Shown here: piece after piece, positions 19,370 to 27,267 of the stretch | Position numbering within the stretch: the first letter of the stretch is position 1 | Layout of the letters: every line of letters begins with the position of its first letter | DNA from: Acidimicrobiia bacterium | GTDB taxonomy: Bacteria > Actinomycetota > Acidimicrobiia > IMCC26256 > JAGPDB01 | DNA length: 62,851 nt | Direction of reading: 5' to 3' | NCBI GenBank assembly: GCA_018057765.1 | Contig: JAGPDB010000010.1 | Coordinates: 1 to 62,851 of the forward strand | Position numbers and translations under genes: made by a program | Notes under the pieces: model-generated | Database searches by the model: none | Seen by the model: only the letters and a program-made list of their open reading frames with translations | What the model was told of the DNA's origin: nothing

Positions 19370-20554
19370 TTATTGTCCTATAGGGTTGCCATTTTGATCA
19401 AGTGTAGGTTGGTTGCCAGCATCATTTTGACTAGGTACAATGATCACTGGCTTTTCATTTGAAGTTCCAGTCTTTAGATTCGTAGGAACAGGAATGCTTT
19501 TTGAATCACTTGATGATGTGAAACCAATATACAAAACAGCAGTACACAAAATAAACACAATACTAGCTATGATTATAAGTATTTCTTTCTTATAATTCAA
19601 TACAAGTTCTGTAAAATTCTTTGATTGTTCACGCTCTTCATCTTGCGCTACTTTAATCTTTGATGTTACAAAATCATTGTTCTCGAATTGTAGAGTATTA
19701 TTCTTTGTGTCGTGAACTTCATTGCCTCTAAACATTGAATAGTCAAAATCATTGTTCACTTCTTCTACCATTTGCTGTGATACTTCGCTTGGAGCCATTA
19801 AGTGTTCATAATCTGAAATTGGTATTTGATTAGCGGTATCTATAGGAAATGTACTGTTTGGAAATTGATTTTGATAATTAAATATATCTTCATAGGCGTT
19901 TGGTACATCTTGGTTTGTATCTTGAACATCATATTCGATATAACTTTGTTCTAATATAGGTTCGAGTTGAACTATTGGTTGTTCTTCAGTGAAATTAGGC
20001 TCGTAGTTAATACTTGGATTTAGATCTGTCGTAGTTAAAGCTTGGTGAGTAATAAACGGATCATTACCTATATCTTGTTGTCTTAGAACATATTCATTAT
20101 CTAACTCTGATTGTTCAAATGCTAATACTTTTTCATCTGTTCGTTGAGCATCTATATCATGTTGATAATTTAATATTTCATGTGATTGACTTTGTGGTAG
20201 CGAAGCCGATAATGGTGCCACATCGGAAAAAGTACTTGTTGCAAAACTATGTTCATGTGGTTTTTGCGGAAAATCATAATTTGTTTTTAACGCTGCTCTA
20301 TATATTGGTGTTTGGGGTGCTTCATCTGTGTAGTTCCCAATGTACCCAAATTCATTCTGCTCGTTCGATGCATATTTTTGTCCACGTGTTGAAAAACTAT
20401 TTGAAGATGGAATTGTTTTTGCTGCAAATTTAGAGACTATGTTATGCTCGTCGAACTCTTGTATTTCGCCGCTCTCAGTTTCTGCTCCCCAAATATCAGG
20501 CGCAAATATACGTTTTGGAAAAAATGCATTTACCTTCACTGATCGCTTACTCAT
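19370..20554 (-). CDS. Single-pass membrane protein with long acidic N-terminal region
   Basis: I do not recognise this gene. The product has 394 residues. Residues 1-310 are polar, rich in N, Q, D, E and Y and without an obvious fold, starting MSKRSVKVNAFFPKRIF. One strong membrane helix lies at about 322-344 (ILIIIASIVFILCTAVLYIGF), followed by a short Ser/Pro/Asn-rich outer tail. Few positive charges precede the N-terminus, so the disordered part is probably cytoplasmic. TAAGG precedes the start. It converges on the atp operon. Such proteins can be scaffolds or anti-sigma-like regulators, but no motif supports either. Confidence 0.6.
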   Translation of the reverse strand: MSKRSVKVNAFFPKRIFAPDIWGAETESGEIQEFDEHNIVSKFAAKTIPSSNSFSTRGQKYASNEQNEFGYIGNYTDEAPQTPIYRAALKTNYDFPQKPHEHSFATSTFSDVAPLSASLPQSQSHEILNYQHDIDAQRTDEKVLAFEQSELDNEYVLRQQDIGNDPFITHQALTTTDLNPSINYEPNFTEEQPIVQLEPILEQSYIEYDVQDTNQDVPNAYEDIFNYQNQFPNSTFPIDTANQIPISDYEHLMAPSEVSQQMVEEVNNDFDYSMFRGNEVHDTKNNTLQFENNDFVTSKIKVAQDEEREQSKNFTELVLNYKKEILIIIASIVFILCTAVLYIGFTSSSDSKSIPVPTNLKTGTSNEKPVIIVPSQNDAGNQPTLDQNGNPIGQ

Positions 20555-20676
20555 TAAAAACCTTAAAAATTAGTTGTTATATTCATATTGACATATAATC
20601 GGAGAAAAGTCACTACATATAAAGTGCTATTTAGGTTATCTATTTCGCGTTATTCGTGAAATAGAGCAATATTCGC

Positions 20677-20946
20677 TTAAGAGTTTAAATCGTTAGAACC
20701 TGAATTGACATTTGGAATTTTTACGTTAAGAATCGAGCATTCAGTTCCATTTTTTTGGCATTCTCCAAGCCTGTTAAATGATATATAGCTTACGTAAACA
20801 AAAATTAAAAGAAAGCCAACAACAGTTACTCGAAGCATTGGTTTCTCTACATGTTTAATTACCATAAACATAACCAATAAACTTATAACACCTAAAATTA
20901 CAAAGATAATTCGCATGTGTGATAGATCAAAAAATTCAGGAAGCAT
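20677..20946 (-). CDS. Small two-helix membrane protein, unknown
   Basis: Protein of 89 residues with two hydrophobic segments (about 11-31 and 37-56), a basic connection between them (KHVEKPMLR), and a polar tail with two cysteines (GECQKNGTEC). TAGTCT lies seven bases before ATG, fitting the near-leaderless pattern of this genome. The gene sits between glpX and the 394-residue protein on the same strand. No family recognised. A DUF2516/DUF2550-like identity cannot be supported from sequence alone. Confidence 0.55.
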   Translation of the reverse strand: MLPEFFDLSHMRIIFVILGVISLLVMFMVIKHVEKPMLRVTVVGFLLIFVYVSYISFNRLGECQKNGTECSILNVKIPNVNSGSNDLNS

Positions 20947-21004
20947 AACATTAAGACTATCTTGTTTTAAGAGAGAAATGGTGGAAATAAGTGTTTAATT
21001 GTAA

Positions 21005-22003
21005 TTATTCGAATTCTATAGCAGAGAATTCACGTAATTTGTCTAAATGATGTTGTGCTTCAACTAGACGTATTGTCCTTGATTTACTTCGCATTGACAG
21101 TGAATATGTTTTTGCCCCATTACCAAAGTACTGGACGCCATCTAAAAAATCACCATTCGATATTCCAGTTGCAGCAAAAAATACATCTTTACCTGAGACT
21201 AAATCATCTGTAGTTAATATTTGATCTAGGTCATACCCTAAATCTTGTGCCAGATTTTTTTCCGCTTCATTGCGTGGATATAGCCTACCTATTAGTTCTC
21301 CACCTAAACATTTTAATGCTGCTGCAGAAATTACTGCTTCTGGGGTACCACCGATACCCATCAATACATCTGTTCCAGAACCTTCCCAACTAGCAGCAAT
21401 TGCACCAGCGACGTCTCCGTCTTGAATTGATTTAATACGTGCACCCGCATCTCTAACATCTTTTATCAATTGTTCATGTCTTGGCCTATCTAAAATAACC
21501 ACTGTTAAATCGTTTACTTGACAGCTACTTGCACTTGCAATATTTTTTAAATTAGTTTTAACATCTGCATCTAAGTCTATTGAACCTATAGCTTTAGGTC
21601 CCACTGCTATTTTGTTCATATACATTAATGGGCCTGGGTCAAACATAGTTCCTTTTTCGCTCAAAGCAATCACTGAAATTGCATTATCGCGTCCATATGC
21701 AGTTAGGGTGGTACCGTCAATTGGATCAACTGCGATATCGAACGCTGAGCCACCTAGCCCTAGCTTCTCTCCATTAAATAGCATTGGTGCTTCGTCTTTT
21801 TCACCTTCACCAATAATTATTGTACCTTCAATTGATAATTGGTTTAAAACTATACGCATAGCATCCACTGCTGCCTTATCAGCACCATTTTTATCGCCTC
21901 TACCTAGCCACCTACCACTAGCAAGTGCTGCAGCTTCGGTCACACGAACTAATTCAAGTGCGATATTTCGAGTTGGCACTTCTTTTTGATTATCTAAAGA
22001 CAT
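21005..22003 (-). CDS. glpX: Fructose-1,6-bisphosphatase, class II
   Basis: Gluconeogenic enzyme that removes the 1-phosphate from fructose 1,6-bisphosphate. It has 332 residues. Metal- and substrate-site motifs of the GlpX family are GEGEKDEAPM (65-74), VDPIDGTTL (92-100) and GIGGTPEAVISAAALKCLGGE in the second half. In actinobacteria GlpX is commonly the only FBPase. The phosphatase loop VDPIDGTT also occurs in the inositol monophosphatase superfamily, but the length and C-terminal motifs specify GlpX. TAATCT seven bases before ATG is a possible -10 box. Confidence 0.95.
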   Translation of the reverse strand: MSLDNQKEVPTRNIALELVRVTEAAALASGRWLGRGDKNGADKAAVDAMRIVLNQLSIEGTIIIGEGEKDEAPMLFNGEKLGLGGSAFDIAVDPIDGTTLTAYGRDNAISVIALSEKGTMFDPGPLMYMNKIAVGPKAIGSIDLDADVKTNLKNIASASSCQVNDLTVVILDRPRHEQLIKDVRDAGARIKSIQDGDVAGAIAASWEGSGTDVLMGIGGTPEAVISAAALKCLGGELIGRLYPRNEAEKNLAQDLGYDLDQILTTDDLVSGKDVFFAATGISNGDFLDGVQYFGNGAKTYSLSMRSKSRTIRLVEAQHHLDKLREFSAIEFE

Positions 22004-22140
22004 CTCTACAAGATTAGTCGCAATTATTTAGATAACGAGGCAAGTAGTATTATTTTGTTTATTATATAAAACCATACTTAGAGGAAATATTTTATTAAAT
22101 GTCATATATTTGCAAATAGATAATATTCCGAAGATAAAGC

Positions 22141-22146
22141 TAGAAT
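22141..22146 (+). promoter_or_regulatory. -10 box of murA, leaderless type
   Basis: TAGAAT lies six bases before the murA ATG. There is no ribosome-binding site. Confidence 0.5.
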
Positions 22147-22152
22147 ATATAG

Positions 22153-23415
22153 ATGGATCGTCTCATAGTTCACCCTTGTACCAAACCTTTAAACGGCACT
22201 GTTCGCGTATCTGGAATGACAAAGAATGCAGGACTCAAACAAATGGCCGCCTCTTTAATGGCTCGTGGGAAAACTACTTTATCTAATATGAATTCAGTTG
22301 CAGATCTATCAATAATGTGTGAACTTTTAGAGTCAATTGGTGCAAAAGTCGTAAAAGAAAATGATACATGCTATTCAATAGATTCCTCTGCTGAATTAAC
22401 GCCAGAAGCACCCTATGAGTTAGTTTCTAAAATGCGCGCATCAATAAATGTACTTTCACCATTATTGGCAACAGTTGGTAAAGCAAAAGTTTCAATGCCT
22501 GGAGGAGACAATATTGGGTTGCGAAAATTAGATATGCATTTTCGTGCCTTAGAAAAAATGGGTGTGACTATAGAATTAGAGCAAGGATATATTGAAGCAT
22601 ATGTAGACAAACTTGTTGGCGCGAGAATAGTATTAGAATTTCCCAGCGTTGGAGCAACTGAAAATATACTTTGTGCAGCTGTTTTGGCCAAAGGCGAAAC
22701 TGTAATTGAAAATGCTGCTCGCGAGCCAGAAGTAAAAGACTTATGTAACTTTTTAACAAAAATGGGAGCAAATATTGAAGGCGCTGGTACTTCAACTCTA
22801 ACTATTACTGGAGTAGATGAATTGATGCCAACATCACATTCAATAGTAGGTGATCGTATTGAAGCTGGAACGTTTTTAATGGCATGTGCAATAGTAGGTG
22901 GCGAAATTGCTTTAGAGGGTATTGCTATTTCTGACCTAGAAATGGTTGTATTAAAACTTGGAGATATGGGTATGAAAGTATCACCAACAAAAGATGGTAT
23001 ATGGGCAATGGCAGATACGCCATTGAATTGTGTTGATGTATCAACATTACCTTTTCCTGGTTTTGCAACAGACTATATGCCTTTTGCTGTGACGCTTATG
23101 AGCGTAAGTAAAGGAACAAGTATTATTACCGAAAATATTTATGACAATCGATTTGCCTTCACTACAGAGCTTGTAAGAATGGGTGCAGATATTCGTACAG
23201 AAGGTAGACACTGTGTTATTCGTGGAGTGGATCGTTTGAGTGGAGCACAGGTAAGCGCAGCTGATGTTCGTGCAGGGGCCGCTTTATGTTTGGCAGGGTT
23301 AGTTGCAGATGGTGAAACAGTGGTTCATGATACTATGCATGTGTGGCGTGGTTATCACGATTTAGCTAAAAGTCTTACAAAACTCGGTGCTGATGTAAAA
23401 TGGGAATCAAATTAA
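22153..23415 (+). CDS. murA: UDP-N-acetylglucosamine 1-carboxyvinyltransferase (MurA), Asp-type
   Basis: First committed enzyme of peptidoglycan synthesis, adding enolpyruvate from PEP to UDP-GlcNAc. It has 420 residues. Family motifs include MTKNAGLKQMAASLMARGKT (about 22-41), MRASINVLSPLLATVGKAKV, FPSVGATENIL and FPGFATDYMPF. The active-site loop reads GGDNIG, with Asp119 in place of the cysteine in the usual GGCAIG. The same Cys-to-Asp change occurs naturally in mycobacterial MurA and is known to block fosfomycin alkylation while keeping activity, so intrinsic fosfomycin resistance is likely. A general EPSP-synthase-fold relative is an alternative, but the motifs favour MurA. Confidence 0.9.
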   Translation: MDRLIVHPCTKPLNGTVRVSGMTKNAGLKQMAASLMARGKTTLSNMNSVADLSIMCELLESIGAKVVKENDTCYSIDSSAELTPEAPYELVSKMRASINVLSPLLATVGKAKVSMPGGDNIGLRKLDMHFRALEKMGVTIELEQGYIEAYVDKLVGARIVLEFPSVGATENILCAAVLAKGETVIENAAREPEVKDLCNFLTKMGANIEGAGTSTLTITGVDELMPTSHSIVGDRIEAGTFLMACAIVGGEIALEGIAISDLEMVVLKLGDMGMKVSPTKDGIWAMADTPLNCVDVSTLPFPGFATDYMPFAVTLMSVSKGTSIITENIYDNRFAFTTELVRMGADIRTEGRHCVIRGVDRLSGAQVSAADVRAGAALCLAGLVADGETVVHDTMHVWRGYHDLAKSLTKLGADVKWESN

Positions 23416-23462
23416 TATATAATATATAAATCTCGCTAGATAAATACCACAAAGGAAACAAA

Positions 23463-23744
23463 ATGACCGAAATGCTACATGACGCTAATCTTGAAGCCGG
23501 GGTTCTCGCTGCATTAGATGTTATTAGACCAGCATTACAAAGTGATGGCGGAGATATTGAATATATTGGAGTTGATGCTAATGGTATTCTCCATGTAGCT
23601 TTATTAGGTGCTTGCGGCACTTGCGCTATATCTACTATGACTTTAAAAGCTGGGGTAGAGCGTATTGTTATGGATAGAGTTCCTGGTATAACAGGTGTTG
23701 TTAATGATGGTGAATCATCAAATGAAGAAGTATCTGAAGTTTAA
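23463..23744 (+). CDS. NifU-type iron-sulfur scaffold protein
   Basis: Protein of 93 residues corresponding to the stand-alone C-terminal domain of NifU (Nfu). It starts at ATG after AAAGGAAA. The domain begins VLAALDVIRPALQSDGGDIEY. The cluster-binding cysteines are Cys51 and Cys54 in GACGTC, followed by TMTLKAGVERIVMDRVPGI. A dimer would hold one [4Fe-4S] cluster for transfer to client enzymes. No other Fe-S assembly genes are adjacent. Confidence 0.92.
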   Translation: MTEMLHDANLEAGVLAALDVIRPALQSDGGDIEYIGVDANGILHVALLGACGTCAISTMTLKAGVERIVMDRVPGITGVVNDGESSNEEVSEV

Positions 23745-23772
23745 TCTATCGCAGAAGTCATATTTTCGGATT

Positions 23773-23781
23773 TTATCCACA
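23773..23781 (+). promoter_or_regulatory. Perfect DnaA box
   Basis: TTATCCACA occurs in the 96-base gap before the DUF4190-type gene. A single box could be chance or a DnaA-controlled promoter. It is listed because the same sequence forms an inverted pair in the atp operon. Confidence 0.35.
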
Positions 23782-23840
23782 CTTTAATCTTATATACAGC
23801 CTATAATTACTAATCAATATAATCGAACGTAAGGAATAAT

Positions 23841-24566
23841 ATGACTATGCCGCCAATTAACCCACCGGGTGATCAACCGGGTGGAATCCCAACTCCGCCA
23901 ATGCCACCCCAACAACCGCCAATGCCACCCCAGATGCCACCGATGCCTCCTGGCCAAAGTGTTCAAAAAAATGATACGGCAATGTTTGCGATGATCGCGG
24001 GTATCTTGGGTGTAACTGTCTGTGCTCTTTTTGCTGGTATTCCTGCGATCATACTTGGTATGTCAGGTAAGAAAAAAGCAAAAGAAATGGGTGGTGAAGG
24101 TGAAGGCCAAGCAAAAGCTGGTATCATCCTCGGATGGATTTCAGTGGTTTTGTCTATTATTGCAATAATCTCTTGGGTTCTTTTAGCATTTGTTTTCGTT
24201 GATTCTGTAAATAGAATAGACATTTTTAATGATGGTAAACTTTATTCTGACTACCAAAGTTCTGATGATCAATCTGGAGATACTGTAAGCACTGGTGATT
24301 ATGATATATCAAACCAAGATGTTCTCGTTGAATCTGACGGTGAAATAACTTATTCTGCAACTATTTATAACGATAGTGATGTTGATGCAAGCTATGAAAT
24401 AATTGTATATTGCGAAGATTCTGATGACGATTACTACTCTGATACTTCAACGGCATACGTGGATAATTTAAGTCCAGGAGATAGTGAATCGTTTGATACC
24501 ACTATATATCTAGATACTTCAACATTAGCTGCAACTTGTAGAGTAGAGAATGTAGATTATTCTTAA
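23841..24566 (+). CDS. Proline-rich DUF4190-type membrane protein
   Basis: Protein of 241 residues. TAAGGAAT precedes ATG 23841. The first 40 residues are repeats of P, M and Q (PPMPPQ). Two membrane helices follow (about 48-72 and 92-122), separated by a Gly/Lys segment containing KAGIILGWISV, the hallmark of DUF4190. The C-terminal ~100 residues are acidic, rich in S, D and Y, and contain an FxLYD-like beta pattern (SATIYNDSDVDASYEI) that would sit outside the cell. Function unknown. The proline-rich end could bind cytoskeletal or division proteins, which is only a guess. Confidence 0.65.
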   Translation: MTMPPINPPGDQPGGIPTPPMPPQQPPMPPQMPPMPPGQSVQKNDTAMFAMIAGILGVTVCALFAGIPAIILGMSGKKKAKEMGGEGEGQAKAGIILGWISVVLSIIAIISWVLLAFVFVDSVNRIDIFNDGKLYSDYQSSDDQSGDTVSTGDYDISNQDVLVESDGEITYSATIYNDSDVDASYEIIVYCEDSDDDYYSDTSTAYVDNLSPGDSESFDTTIYLDTSTLAATCRVENVDYS

Positions 24567-24591
24567 TAAACAATAGATCCAATACTAATTT

Positions 24592-24624
24592 AAAAAGGAG
24601 AGGCTAATAACCTCTCTTTTTTTT
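24592..24624. terminator. Bidirectional terminator
   Basis: GAGAGG (24598-24603) pairs with CCTCTC (24611-24616), extended by a G-T pair and A-T pairs, with eight T on the plus strand and five A before the stem. It serves the DUF4190-type gene and can also stop the convergent carboxylase gene. Confidence 0.85.
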
Positions 24625-24633
24625 ATATAAAAA

Positions 24634-26412
24634 TTACTCAATTATTATTAGTGAATCACCAACACCTACGAGATCACCAGATGTAATAAGGATATCTTTT
24701 ATTGTTCCATCTATAGATGCTTTAATTTGGTTTTCCATCTTCATTGCTTCTAAGACGCATAGCGAATCACCCTTAGTTACTGTTTGGCCTAATTCTACTG
24801 AGACAGAAATGATTGTACCTTGCATAGGTGCAATAACGTTTCCGGAGCTTTGTGATTGTGATCCTCCACTAATTTTTTTCGGTTTTTTTCTTTTTCTACT
24901 TGAAGAAGTATTAGTACCCCCAGATGACATATTCGAAGGAACATAGAGTGTGACATCAATACGTTTTCCGTCAACTTCAGTAATCATTGAAAATGGTTGG
25001 TGATCTTCAACTTCATTTGTCGCATTTATATCATCACTTTGGCTAGACCACATTGTCGGATCTAATTCATCTTCAACCCACTTAGTATGATGATTGCCAT
25101 TAGCAAATGTTTCAGTTTCAATCATATATTTTTGTGCGGAAAGTGTATTTAATACACCTGATATTTTCGTTTCATCGATAGCACGAGAAAGTCTTTTTAT
25201 TGCCTCATCACGAGTTGGAGCCCATACAATCAATTTTCCAATCAAATTATCGTAATATTGCGATATCTCATCTCCAGCTTCGTAGCCTCCGTCAAATCTA
25301 ACTCCTAAACCCTGTGCAATAGTAATAGATTCAATTTTGCCTGGTGAGGGTATGAATCCTGAATGAGTATTTTCAGCATTTATACGACACTCAATTGAGT
25401 GGCCACTAACTTGAATATCATCCTGTGTAAAACTTAAATCATTTCCCATTGCAACATTAAGTTGCTCTTTAACAAAATCAAACCTAGTAATTTCTTCACT
25501 AACGCAATGTTCAACTTGTAATCTTGTGTTCATCTCCAAGAAATAGAAATTCTCCTCTTGGGTATCAGTCTTAGGAACATAAAGCATTTCTATGGTTCCT
25601 GCATTTGAATATCCACATGCGCGCGCAACAGCAATGGCTTGTTCACCCATCGCATTTTCAACTTCAGGTGATATAAAGGGAGCTGGTGCTTCTTCAACCA
25701 ATTTTTGGTGTCTTCTTTGTATAGAGCAATCTCTAGTAGACAGCCAAACATAATTACCATTTTTATCACCAAATATTTGTACTTCAACGTGACGAGGTTT
25801 AATCAAATACTTTTCCATGTATGCTTCTGGTCTACCAAAATAGTTTTGTGCTTCTCGTGTTGCTGACTCGAATGCTTCTTTGGCTTCATCGGGCGCATTT
25901 ACAACTCGCATACCCCTACCACCACCTCCATAAGCTGCTTTGATAGCGATCGGATAACCGTATTTATCACCAAATTCTGTAATTTCTGACACTTGCAATA
26001 TTGGAGTGTCAGTACCAGGAACCATGGAAACATTAGCTTTTTTTGCTACTTCTCGAGCTGATATTTTGTCACCCATAGATTCAATGGCGCTTGGATCTGG
26101 TCCGACCCATATAACATTTGAGTCAATAAGTTTTTGTGCAAAATCAGAATTTTCGCTATAAAAACCATACCCGGGATGTACAGCATCTATATTTGCTTTT
26201 TCTATTACCTTTAGAATTTCATCTGTATTTAAATAACTTTCAGCACTAGTATTCCCACCAAGTGCGTATGCTTCATCGGCAAGGCGTACATGTAGAGAAT
26301 TACGATCTTGATCAGAATATACTGCAACAGTACTAATACCCATCTCTTTTGCCGTACGCATTACCCTTACGGCTATTTCACCACGGTTGGCTATCAGTAA
26401 TTTCTTAATCAT
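24634..26412 (-). CDS. accC: Acyl-CoA carboxylase alpha chain (biotin carboxylase + biotin carrier)
   Basis: Fused alpha subunit of 592 residues of an acetyl-/propionyl-CoA carboxylase. The start follows GGGAG. The biotin carboxylase part spans about 1-450 with KLLIANRGEIAVRV at the start, the ATP-grasp glycine loop YGGGGRGMRVV, and the EMNTRLQVEH motif. A linker of about 70 residues rich in S, G and K follows. The carrier domain ends the protein with biotinylated Lys558 in EAMKMEN. The beta chain (carboxyltransferase) is not in the window. The gene is divergent from birA, which attaches its biotin, and a 16-bp inverted repeat lies between them. Confidence 0.95.
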   Translation of the reverse strand: MIKKLLIANRGEIAVRVMRTAKEMGISTVAVYSDQDRNSLHVRLADEAYALGGNTSAESYLNTDEILKVIEKANIDAVHPGYGFYSENSDFAQKLIDSNVIWVGPDPSAIESMGDKISAREVAKKANVSMVPGTDTPILQVSEITEFGDKYGYPIAIKAAYGGGGRGMRVVNAPDEAKEAFESATREAQNYFGRPEAYMEKYLIKPRHVEVQIFGDKNGNYVWLSTRDCSIQRRHQKLVEEAPAPFISPEVENAMGEQAIAVARACGYSNAGTIEMLYVPKTDTQEENFYFLEMNTRLQVEHCVSEEITRFDFVKEQLNVAMGNDLSFTQDDIQVSGHSIECRINAENTHSGFIPSPGKIESITIAQGLGVRFDGGYEAGDEISQYYDNLIGKLIVWAPTRDEAIKRLSRAIDETKISGVLNTLSAQKYMIETETFANGNHHTKWVEDELDPTMWSSQSDDINATNEVEDHQPFSMITEVDGKRIDVTLYVPSNMSSGGTNTSSSRKRKKPKKISGGSQSQSSGNVIAPMQGTIISVSVELGQTVTKGDSLCVLEAMKMENQIKASIDGTIKDILITSGDLVGVGDSLIIIE

Positions 26413-26437
26413 TTTTCTCCCGGTTAGCTATTAATTA

Positions 26438-26479
26438 AAATTTATCATTAATTCTAATACTAAAATTAATGATAAATTT
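26438..26479. promoter_or_regulatory. 16-bp inverted repeat, candidate operator between carboxylase and birA
   Basis: AAATTTATCATTAATT (26438-26453) and its exact complement (26464-26479) are separated by ten bases. A minus-strand TAGAAT (26451-26456) lies inside, so a bound protein would cover the carboxylase promoter. The arms are A/T-rich but far longer than expected by chance. Confidence 0.5.
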
Positions 26480-26511
26480 ATATAGCCTATCTTAAGGCAG
26501 GGGAGTCCAAA

Positions 26512-27267
26512 ATGATAAAACGCACGTTTGCAGATATTCCCATTTTTGATTTTGATGTGATTGATTCAACTAATAAATATTGTTTAGACAATATAAAATC
26601 GCTTGAGAATGAATTCTCTAGATCAAATAGCTGGTTAAAAGCTGTTGTAACAGCACAATTCCAAACTGATGGTAAAGGTAGGCGTGATCGTCAATGGCAA
26701 AGTGAGCCCAGCTCAGCTTTGCTTAGTAGCTTCATTATTTATCCAAAATTCTTTGGCACAATGTTAGATACTACATTAATAATAACAACTATTAATATGA
26801 TTCTTCAAGAATACTCTGTACCTTCGAGCATCAAATGGCCGAACGATATAATCATTGAAAATGGTGAAAATGAAAAAAATAATAAAATCTGTGGAGTTTT
26901 AACTCAAATAATTGATGAATATTTAATTATTGGCATTGGGTTAAATGTTGTTAGAGATGATAAAAGTACTTTAGAAAATATCTCTTATCTCGATGATTTT
27001 AAGATAAATAAATCGCCCAAGTCTTTATTAGAAGAAATAATTACAAGAGTATGTGGATTTAATGATGACACATTTATACCAAAAAATATACTTGATCAAT
27101 ATAGGAATGCTAGCTCGACAATCACAAAAAAAGTACGAATAGAAACTATTCGAGATAAATTCGAGGGCACTGCGAAAGGAATTTCCCAAAGTGGTTCAAT
27201 AATTATTGAATTAGAAGATAAAAGTTTGATTGAACTCAGTGAAGGCGATATTATTCACATTCGTTAA
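26512..27267 (+). CDS. birA: Biotin-[acetyl-CoA-carboxylase] ligase
   Basis: Enzyme of 251 residues that makes biotinyl-AMP and biotinylates the carrier lysine of acyl-CoA carboxylase. GGGGAG precedes the start. The catalytic domain has the motif TDGKGRRDRQWQSEPSSALL (about 52-71, the GRGRxGRxW loop), SIKWPNDIII for biotin binding, KICGVLTQ, and a small C-terminal SH3-like domain. There is no N-terminal helix-turn-helix, so this protein cannot act as the classical bio repressor. Its last 17 bases overlap the convergent pabB gene. Confidence 0.93.
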   Translation: MIKRTFADIPIFDFDVIDSTNKYCLDNIKSLENEFSRSNSWLKAVVTAQFQTDGKGRRDRQWQSEPSSALLSSFIIYPKFFGTMLDTTLIITTINMILQEYSVPSSIKWPNDIIIENGENEKNNKICGVLTQIIDEYLIIGIGLNVVRDDKSTLENISYLDDFKINKSPKSLLEEIITRVCGFNDDTFIPKNILDQYRNASSTITKKVRIETIRDKFEGTAKGISQSGSIIIELEDKSLIELSEGDIIHIR

